Shown here piece after piece: positions 59,339 through 64,000 of a stretch of DNA of 64,000 bases; the stretch's first letter is position 1; each line of letters begins with the position of its first letter. The position numbers and the translations under genes are program-made. The DNA is from Onchidella celtica (lineage: Eukaryota; Mollusca; Gastropoda; Systellommatophora; Onchidiidae): NCBI GenBank assembly GCA_963931925.1, contig OZ007570.1, positions 52,089,872 to 52,153,871 of the forward strand. Reading direction: 5' to 3'. The notes under the pieces were generated by a model. The model saw only the letters and a list, made by a program, of their open reading frames with translations. It did no database searches and was not told the origin of the DNA.

Positions 59339-62300
59339 AGCAATGTTCTTACTTGTTGGTAATGTTGTGTGAGCAATGTGCGTGTGTGTGGTGTGCGTTA
59401 AAGACGTGCAGGTCTTAGATATTGTATTTACTGTGTTGTACTGTTACTGAATGCTGTGACAACAAATTTTCTGGAAACAGGATAATAAAGTCATATCTTA
59501 TCTCTCTTATCTTACCTTATCAGATTACAGATCTGTTGAACGTTTTCAGCTATTTGAATGAAAATGAATTTAAGTGTTTCTATGGCTGATACTGACCACC
59601 GGTGGCGCAGACTCTGGGCTTGAGTACCGTACTCAGGTAAACCTAAGCCAACGTGCCCGTGCACTGAATTGACTTACATATTAAATTGTTGTTACTTGAT
59701 GATGGGCTTATACATCCTCTCAAGTTCGAGCAGGCTGAGCAGAAATTAAATCCTGCTAATTTTGCATCGCTTTGCACTGCTCGCAGGTCTGAACACCATC
59801 GTTACATTTAGTGCAATAATTTATCTGCTCTGCTGGTGGTCTGCAAGGGTATATTACTCGTATGTGGTTTGCCTTATCCTTCCCTTTTATACTAATAAAC
59901 CTCGTCAGTTAAACAAAAACCAATGCAGCACAGATTACGGCCACTACGATCCAGACACACATCCTGCTACAAATCTGAGAAACGACTGTAAATAATCGTC
60001 CTCGTTGCCACATTCACTCTCTTGCCCCCAACGGAATAATGCAATACCATAAGGTATATAATCTCTTCCACACGGCGCTGTTTGTGTTAGTTACATATAT
60101 CGTTCCAGTGTTAATCATCCGTTACAGCTGATACGAAATGCAAATCCAGTATGTTTTATTCATGAGAAAGATAAAGGAACTCTCTCAACAAAAAAGCCAA
60201 GAATTCTTTCTTGTTGGCGTTGAACATCAGAGAGAAACTGAACTACTTTTTGTTGTGTGTCTGTGTGGCTATTGACATGTCGAACTATGACAAGGATTGC
60301 CTAACCATTTTACTGCTTGTTTCTAAAATGAAAGTCACCATATGTTCAGTGCCATTCTTCCTTTTATTTTCCAAAAACAATAAAATGTTTTTTTTACCCA
60401 GGCAAAGGTCTGCTCTTGTTTTATGATGATTTCACCCTTAGTTTCCTTCAAAATGTCATTATTTGAGATGCAAAAGGAATGTATTTTCGGAATGAGAGAA
60501 ATTTCCTACCGCTCACCCAGCCAGCAATCGGACGCAGATTTTTATATGTTGGTATGGCTACCGTGGAGGGGGAGACGGGGGTATTTCCTATATCAAACCA
60601 CTGGACCTACGTCTGGGCGATATCATCCTTATGAGCAAATCTCACGTCAATCTTACGCAGTAGGAATGACGTAGGGTTGCTGGCTGGATAGGTTTCAGAC
60701 GAAATAATTATAATTCTATGGACATCATTTTGTTCACGCAGCCACCTGTGAATTTTTTTTTCCCAAATATGAAAGACAAATTAATGGGATTCATTCACCT
60801 GACACTGAAAGTGATCATCGCTGCCAAACGCACAAAGGACCTACCTGTTTGTCACGGTGTTTGATTCTGGCAATGAACTGCAAATAAATATGGGCCGACC
60901 ATGAACGATGAAGTCCGTGGGCTCGATTTTCGCATGTTTTTGTTTACTCGCCCCCCCCCCCCCTCTGCATTTACGCTTTTTATGCGTTTGGGCTTTCCCT
61001 CCTTCCCTTTTTCCTTTTTAAAGAGCGAACGTCCCTTAGAATGGTGAATATCTATGATAAGACCTTGGTATTTTGCGCGGATTATTTGGCTGTTGCGTTA
61101 GAAATATGATATTTATTTAACCCAACAACTTAATTTGCTGGACGAGAGCAAATAAATCCAAACATTTTAATTCTGTTACTGTAATCGAAAAAGCATGCGT
61201 ATGCTGCCCACAAACCCACTCTTACTCCATGTACGCATTTCGTACGCTGGGAGCAAAGCCCCTATCCCCCTCTCCGAGCATAACATGTACTTAGGGATGG
61301 GCCCGTACATTGATTCACGCTTGGTCTCCTATGGAAGGAGTTGGGTTTACGACATCTCCAATTATCATCTTCACGAACAACAGAAACACGTTGACACCAC
61401 GATATCATTGGAGAAAAACGAAAACAAACATGCTTAATTTCGCTGTGAAAACAAAGTGCGCGTTAAGACTCCACGAGTCCACGGGAGAAAAGTCGTAAAA
61501 GTCCAATCAGCTTAATTATTCACACCTCACCACAGCAGCTGTTTAAATACAGGTGTGATTATAGGCTTCATAACACCGCTCATCAAAGAAATGATCCGAT
61601 ACTTGGAGTATTATGGTGTGACTTCCACTTATAAAAGCCGGTATCTTGTGCCAGGTCTGCTGAACCCATAAACATGCGCACCGACATAAAAACTTTGGGA
61701 ACATAATAACAGTAATAATAATAATAATAATAATAATTATTATTATTATTATTACAAGCAGGTTACCCGTTCTGCGAACAGAAAGGATAGAAGGATAAAA
61801 GTTTGAGGACTGAAATAGATTTATAAGGCACACAAAGTGCAGATATTAAAAAAGTTTACTTGGCATCACTAACGACACTCCGAGATCTAGATTTATAATA
61901 TAATCAAAATATTTCTTTCCGAGCTTGAAGCACACTTTTGGTTTTCTTGGTATGAATGAACGGCGCTCACCTCATCTGTATAACACTACCGATCTAAGTT
62001 TTCTTGGCGCGGCTGCCTAGTTCGAGAGTACATTTCCGGTAAGAGGCGGAAATGACGAAATTGACGGAAGTACATTATCACGTCGTATTCGCAATCATGA
62101 ATTGATAACTGATAATTATAACTGAATTTCTGGGAAAAGTAAAGAGTTTCGGGAAAAAATGAGCTCGACACGTACAGGCTTAATAAATTTTACATACATG
62201 TGCCCAGTTTCATTTCTCTACGTTGCATAGTAAAAAAGCCTTTGCGGTCGCAAAGTTGGGCCCAAGCTCCATTATTATATGATAATAATAAATAATAATC

Positions 62301-63346
62301 ACCATTCAAAAAACTGATCAAGGCGCAATACAGAAAGTCTCGTTCTCTCAATCTGCAACTCTCTCTTCCCTCTCTTTCTCATGCACAATCTATTGCATAC
62401 ACTCTCACGCTACACATACACACACATACACATAAGACACACATAACATAGGCACACAGGGATAAATAAGGCAGAAATTAAGCAATACCGAGCAAAAATA
62501 AAATGAATTGAGAAAATAAATGAATTGGGAATTAGGCGGCACCCAAGAATAATCTGCAAAATGCGCAAATAATTGATCTCTTAGCTCACGAGAGGAGATG
62601 AACGACATGTTACGAACAGGACACAATAAATGTCCAATCTCTGATTCACTGGATGTGACACTTGAGACGCTGTAATACTAAGGCGTCCATATGTGGAATA
62701 TGTTTTCGTCTTAGAAAGTGCGACATATGAAACTGCTGTCCTAATTTTTCCGTGAGATACCGTGTTATGACCGCTGTTTATTGATCTCCACTGGTGGCAT
62801 TGTACAAGAGTTGGTTACATCTTATTTGCGTGTATTTTACTTCTTAGACTTTGGACAAATAACACAACGTCAAGTCCAGTATTCCAGATGTCCAATCAAT
62901 GTGACCCCGACGCTCTCCATTAACATTATTGACATAAAAAACTGAGATAACAATCATCGACTGCCGGATTTTTTAAAACGTGTCCAGTTGTCTTTGGCAT
63001 TTCATGAATCACTCACCTTCTCTTTGACGATTTCCTTAATGGCAACGATCTCGCCCGTTTTGATGTGCTGAGCACGGTACACTTTCCCAAAGGAGCCCTC
63101 GCCACAAGGCTCGTCGTACAGATACTCCCCGTGTACATCATCGTCCTCCATTCTGGTGTGGACGATCATGTTCCTCTCAGCGCTGTTCTTCCGCGGTCCG
63201 GTGGCCCGCTGGGTGGTCTGGGCGGCTGTGGTGCTGTTGCTGCTAGCGGTGGTGGTGGTGCCTGCGGCGGCATTAATACTAGTGATGCTACCACTTGTGC
63301 TTGCGGAAGTGTCGCTGTTTACCGCGCCGAGGCCGTCTGTGGACAT
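38924..63346 (-). CDS. STK33: STK33-like serine/threonine kinase, 11 coding exons
   Basis: CaMK-group protein kinase. In mammals STK33 is testis-enriched and needed for the sperm fibrous sheath. Exons (minus): 63346-63017, 52556-52452, 51744-51606, 50762-50683, 49038-48951, 48298-48229, 47310-47213, 43160-43075, 41722-41516, 40691-40599, 39157-38924. They sum to 1530 nt, 509 residues (human about 514). Residues 1-70 are Ser/Thr-rich. Glycine loop GEGSFGKV is 82-89, Lys104 (AIK), Glu122 (helix C), HRDLKLEN 195-202, DFG 221-223, APE 248-250, Asp260 and Arg319. The C-terminal NVLELMKDF and a Ser/Thr/Pro/Lys/Ala-rich tail ending KIKRK follow. All junctions are GT-AG and phases agree. The start is the first ATG after an in-frame TAG at 63377-63379. 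Intron 1 is 10.5 kb. All catalytic residues are present. STK33 is the best match, but other CaMK-like kinases were judged only by eye. Confidence 0.92.
39180..39724. mobile_element. Foldback-type inverted repeat in STK33 intron 10
   Basis: GAGTGTGCATGAGAAAACCC and ten more bases at 39186-39215 are perfectly inverted at 39687-39716. A second matched pair, GATTTTGAGAAAACGGC at 39302-39318 and its complement at 39660-39677, lies inside. The loop holds a 134-bp imperfect tandem duplication (39377-39496 and 39511-39630, both with CTACAGTTTACCCTGTAACA). It looks like a foldback or MITE-like element. Its left arm is about 25 bp from the exon 11 acceptor. Confidence 0.6.
40599..40691 (-). CDS. STK33: STK33 exon 10
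   Basis: 31 codons (402-432), basic and low-complexity (KEPRKGSGGKKAGGADAASK). Acceptor GCTTAG, donor GTGAGT, phase 0. Part of the disordered tail. Confidence 0.75.
40898..41143 (+). repeat. Dispersed repeat family A, copy 2
   Basis: Same landmarks as 8674-8940: TGTCATTGCAGCCCAGTTAC, GTCGCCACAGTGCAGTGCC, GATTTCCAACTGCCAAGATA, CCAGGCCCTCTGAG. It lies in STK33 intron 9, antisense to the gene. Confidence 0.75.
41516..41722 (-). CDS. STK33: STK33 exon 9
   Basis: 69 codons (333-401). It begins GKKREHGNVLELMKDFV, which corresponds to the NVLE-MKE segment just after the kinase domain in STK33, then becomes Ser/Asn-rich. Acceptor CCAACCAG, donor GTAAGT, phase 0. Confidence 0.87.
43075..43160 (-). 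CDS. STK33: STK33 exon 8 (kinase subdomain XI)
   Basis: 29 codons (304-332): AKDLLREMLTINPAYRPSSG, then EVLNHEWFT. Contains the invariant Arg319 and the His-Trp-type end of the catalytic domain. Acceptor CTTTTCAG, donor GTATGC. Confidence 0.93.
43338..43787. repeat. 70-bp minisatellite, about 6.5 copies
   Basis: TAATGCTACCAAGGGACAAA recurs at 43338, 43408, 43478, 43548, 43618, 43688 and 43758. Units are almost identical except for CTACC/CTAGC and AATATT/AATACT/CATACT. Low divergence implies recent expansion. In STK33 intron 7. Confidence 0.95.
44080..44595. repeat. 31-bp minisatellite, about 17 copies
   Basis: Two alternating unit types, CCCTGATAGCAATGCCCAG and CCTTGACAGCAATGTCCAG, each followed by TATGAAAATTAT. 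Where they alternate they form a 62-bp higher-order unit. The array ends abruptly where the Penelope-like insertion begins. Confidence 0.92.
44594..45392 (+). pseudogene. Penelope-like retroelement fragment with inverted 5' part
   Basis: The plus strand encodes, from 44745, an EDNRIKLVFTYHPQSFPIKQ linker, LLVYRRSKNLKDILVRSRL, a Cys cluster (CGTKPCGNSRCKTC) and the GIY-YIG endonuclease segment NLVYAIRCARCHMLYIGETG with REHL. An in-frame TGA at 45237-45239 breaks it. After the stop the same frame runs on to a family-type end, LIFQLGTITPHGINVQ, stopping at 45390-45392. The left part, 44594-44768, codes on the minus strand for the immediately preceding segment (RGYPEHVLDKAWSRARDISR). A perfect 59-bp inverted repeat (44594-44652 and 44769-44827) is the overlap. 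The reverse transcriptase core is missing. It is dead and lies in STK33 intron 7. Confidence 0.88.
45393..47212. other. Rest of STK33 intron 7
   Basis: A (TTTA)n/T-rich tract at 45450-45540 may be part of the Penelope-like 3' end. The remainder has no exon. A possible worn piggyBac-type relic lies at 46252-46896 (see findings). Confidence 0.45.
47213..47310 (-). CDS. STK33: STK33 exon 7 (subdomains IX-X)
   Basis: 98 nt completing L271 and giving residues 271-303: LLTRYPKDNELNESISKDGP, then KFEEPQWEFVSEQ. Compared with the family, the usual GEPPF turn is replaced by RYP and about five residues are missing, while the FEEPQW part is well kept. Acceptor TATCCCCAG, donor GTAAAA. Confidence 0.83.
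47981..48177. mobile_element. CCAGCAACCC-type MITE, copy B (197 bp)
   Basis: Left end CCCAGACAACAACCCTATGG; right end, inverted, CCCAGCCAGCAACCCTATGT. The inside phrase GAACTGACGTTAAGTTTGCA followed by TATAGGCATGGCTTCGTTCC is closely related to the satellite at 2690-4290. No coding capacity. STK33 intron 6. Confidence 0.75.
48229..48298 (-). CDS. STK33: STK33 exon 6 (APE, subdomain IX)
   Basis: 70 nt, residues 248-270 and two bases of L271: APEMNSTYSYPVDVWAMGII, then MYY. Contains the APE triplet and the invariant Asp260. Acceptor TTGGCAG, donor GTGAGT. Confidence 0.93.
48951..49038 (-). CDS. STK33: STK33 exon 5 (DFG and activation loop)
   Basis: 88 nt, residues 219-247 plus one base: VSDFGLSTQQNNNSYENMQE, then QYCGTLSYM. 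Has the DFG triplet (221-223) and the CGTLSYMAPE activation segment. Acceptor CCCACAG, donor GTAAGG. Confidence 0.93.
50683..50762 (-). CDS. STK33: STK33 exon 4 (catalytic loop)
   Basis: 80 nt, residues 192-218: GILHRDLKLENILLAEKPDE, then TGKILIK. Catalytic Asp197 and Asn202 are intact. Acceptor CCAACAG, donor GTGGGT. Confidence 0.93.
51606..51744 (-). CDS. STK33: STK33 exon 3 (hinge, helices D and E)
   Basis: 139 nt, residues 146-191 plus one base: KMYLIMELCQGGDLAMLLQK, then RSHLTESDTKVVMSSLAEAI and KYLHHQ. Matches the KMYLVMELCE-type hinge of STK33. Acceptor CTCTGCAG, donor GTAAGT. Confidence 0.93.
51865..52070. mobile_element. CCAGCAACCC-type MITE, copy C
   Basis: The left end CCCGCCAGCAACTCTATGTC and right end GGCTGCTTGCTGG are inverted. 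The inside reads AGAATTGACCTCAAGTTTAC, as in copy B and the satellite. STK33 intron 2, about 120 bp from exon 3. Confidence 0.65.
52452..52556 (-). CDS. STK33: STK33 exon 2 (helix C)
   Basis: 35 codons (111-145): AGSSGLRQLEKEVSIFKKVD, then HKNIIKLKEVIESPK. Helix C Glu122. The AGSS-LEKEV phrase is close to human STK33. Acceptor TTCTACAG, donor GTAAGA. Confidence 0.93.
53071..53126. repeat. (CT)n microsatellite
   Basis: CTCTCT with TCTGTCTG interruptions. STK33 intron 1. Confidence 0.95.
53750..54480. repeat. Degenerate ~150-bp tandem repeat
   Basis: A phrase of the type TATTGCCTTC-TGT-TTCGAAAAAT recurs near 53840, 53970, 54132, 54242 and 54422. C-rich tracts and GGTAGCTAGGG-GTGT-ACAG phrases (near 53905, 54061 and 54206) follow. 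Copies are worn and vary in length. STK33 intron 1. Confidence 0.6.
54495..54670. repeat. GA/GACA-rich microsatellite
   Basis: AGAGA and (GACA)n blocks. Frames on both strands here are low-complexity artefacts. Confidence 0.9.
55567..55601. repeat. (TTG)n(CTG)n trinucleotide repeat
   Basis: TTGTTGTTGTTGCTGCTGCTG and further CTG units. It reads as poly-Gln on the minus strand, but no exon context supports coding. Confidence 0.9.
55928..56132. mobile_element. piggyBac-type MITE, 205 bp
   Basis: TTAA at 55924-55927 and 56133-56136. Perfect 16-bp inverted ends CCCTTTCAGTGTCACA. No coding capacity. The ends share CCCTTTCAGTG with the 941-bp element at 18196-19136, so one transposase could have moved both. 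STK33 intron 1. Confidence 0.9.
57805..57912. repeat. Two-copy ~53-bp tandem duplication
   Basis: GAGGGTTAGCACAATGAGAG and GAGGGTTAACATTATCAGAG each lead into TGACCCC(C/T)TGGTA-TTTAGCG. Intron of STK33. Confidence 0.75.
58344..58703 (-). CDS. Unassigned 119-codon open frame
   Basis: ATG at 58703, TGA at 58346-58344. The composition is protein-like (KLDKLFVLTALDKQYGKEIF, PFDPRRWHNTRYCWKD) and locally richer in GC than its surroundings. No family was recognised. It lies in STK33 intron 1 on the same strand and could be a small gene, an alternative exon or a chance frame. Confidence 0.2.
   Translation of the reverse strand: MSEYVTVVSEILYGQHSDLTSSIGPGGSRCSGQCFLLNCRSVTSCDNRSPTPHTTVAFIWHRIITRWNIEDLFVHGKLDKLFVLTALDKQYGKEIFKPFDPRRWHNTRYCWKDNAFCMK
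59249..59337. repeat. (CT)n(TG)n compound microsatellite
   Basis: CT repeats pass into TG with one GCGCGCGTGCG interruption. STK33 intron 1. Confidence 0.95.
60516..60687. mobile_element. CCAGCAACCC-type MITE, copy D (172 bp)
   Basis: Left end CCCAGCCAGCAATCGGACGC; right end GACGTAGGGTTGCTGGCTGG. The interior is largely different from copies A-C, so it may belong to a sister subfamily. STK33 intron 1. Confidence 0.6.
61710..61756. repeat. (AAT)n-(ATT)n mirrored trinucleotide tract
   Basis: A run of AATAAT passes directly into ATTATT, making a self-complementary tract able to form a hairpin. Confidence 0.9.
63017..63346 (-). CDS. STK33: STK33 exon 1 (N-terminus, glycine loop)
   Basis: 110 codons. 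The first ~60 residues are Ser/Thr/Ala-rich (TTTTASSNSTTAAQTTQ), then GEYLYDEPCGEGSFGKVYRA and AIKEIVKEK with the ATP-binding Lys104. Upstream in-frame TAG at 63377-63379 fixes the start; donor GTGAGT. Antisense frames over this GC-rich exon are shadows. Confidence 0.92.
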
Positions 63347-64000
63347 CGTGAAGGGCCAGGTGGCTGCCAGGCCAGTCTATAGGGCTGGGGTGTTGTTGGC
63401 GTCAACGTCACATCTGAGGATGACAACAGTAGATACAACATGAACTTTGAGTTTGATTTTGGAGTAGAAAGCACGTCTTCACGATAAACATCTGCCTGAA
63501 TGTCATTACAGCCCAGTTACAACTGAAGCAGACACGTCGTCGCCACAGTGCAGCGCCGGTCGGCAGGGAGGGGGTATTAGGGAGGGCGAAGGAGAAGTGA
63601 CAGGATACGTTTTTTATTTAATTTTGCTCGGGAAGCGACCTGTTCGACCTGCTCTTCTCGATTTCCAAATGCCGAGGTATCGTTAACGTGCGCAATGTGC
63701 ACACAGGCCCTCCGCGTTCTTCGTCCTTATTAGAGAAGACTAGATGCTCGATGACCATATCTCTAGGCCGACGTGTCCCTCCATATTGTGCTAGGAAAAA
63801 AAGAAAGAAAGCAGGATGATAGAAAGAACGATAGGACAGAAGGAGTCCCCACCAAACACCCACAAAGAAGATAAAAGACAGGCGGTGACCTGGTTAGATG
63901 TGAACTGGCAGCATGGCGACAAGATTTGGCTATTTCATGACTGAGTGGATACCTATGACACAGTGCCAAAGCATAGGCTGGCTAGGACTTGACACTACGG
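63347..64000. other. Upstream of STK33
   Basis: Probable 5' UTR or promoter-side DNA. No TATA or clear promoter was seen. Most of it is the family A repeat copy at 63491-63757. Confidence 0.4.
63491..63757 (+). repeat. Dispersed repeat family A, copy 3
   Basis: TGTCATTACAGCCCAGTTAC, CGTCGCCACAGTGCAGCGCC, GATTTCCAAATGCCGAGGTA and CAGGCCCTCCGCG in the same order as copies 1 and 2. It begins about 145 bp upstream of the STK33 start codon. Confidence 0.75.

Noticed and set aside
63065-63443. Plus-strand frames of 95-105 codons
   Set aside because: Antisense to STK33 exon 1 in GC-rich sequence.

Overview
This is eukaryotic, metazoan DNA: genes are split by GT-AG introns, non-coding DNA dominates, and microsatellites, minisatellites and transposon remnants are abundant. 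The repeat style (many CTAGATCTAG, TAGGCCTA, TACCGGTA and ACATGT palindromic words, GA/CT and C/G homopolymer tracts, Penelope and piggyBac-type elements) suggests a marine invertebrate, most likely a mollusc and perhaps a gastropod. That placement is an inference from sequence style; no marker in the window proves it.

Three protein-coding genes can be assembled exon by exon. (1) The 60S ribosomal protein eL42 (RPL36A/L44) lies on the minus strand, about 23670 down to 16924; it has five exons, 106 codons and an almost invariant sequence. (2) A SMAP/C11orf58-like small acidic protein lies on the plus strand, 24071 to 28451; it has four exons and 197 residues. Its start codon is about 0.4 kb from the probable eL42 start, so the two appear to share a divergent promoter. 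(3) A serine/threonine kinase most like STK33 lies on the minus strand, 63346 down to 38924; it has 11 coding exons and 509 residues, and all catalytic motifs are intact. SMAP and STK33 converge on a 10.5-kb interval that carries probable 3' UTRs and a 20-copy 49-bp minisatellite. From memory, human STK33 and C11orf58 both lie on 11p15, so the pair may be an old linkage.

Layout: 1-10560 is repeat-rich and has no convincing gene (a 140-bp satellite at 2.7-4.3 kb, a 22-bp minisatellite at 8 kb, GA tracts, a LINE tail). 10565-15570 is a complete but non-coding LTR retrotransposon with apparently identical 1324-bp LTRs, a 4-bp target duplication and no gag-pol. 16.9-24 kb is eL42, whose introns hold a 941-bp piggyBac-type element, a hAT-type MITE and a 1.04-kb element with 22-bp inverted ends. 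24-28.5 kb is SMAP, with a second copy of the same hAT MITE in its first intron. 28.5-38.9 kb is the convergent interval. 38.9-63.3 kb is STK33; its introns contain 70-bp and 31-bp minisatellites, a broken Penelope-like retroelement with an inverted 5' part, a 205-bp piggyBac MITE with perfect ends, and several copies of a ~200-bp MITE whose internal sequence matches the satellite at 2.7-4.3 kb.

The genes do not form a pathway. eL42 is a translation housekeeping gene, SMAP is a conserved acidic protein of unclear function, and STK33 is a kinase tied in mammals to sperm flagellum assembly. I found no new multi-gene system. The most unusual material is transposon-derived: the inverted Penelope insertion, the MITE-derived satellite, and the non-autonomous LTR element.
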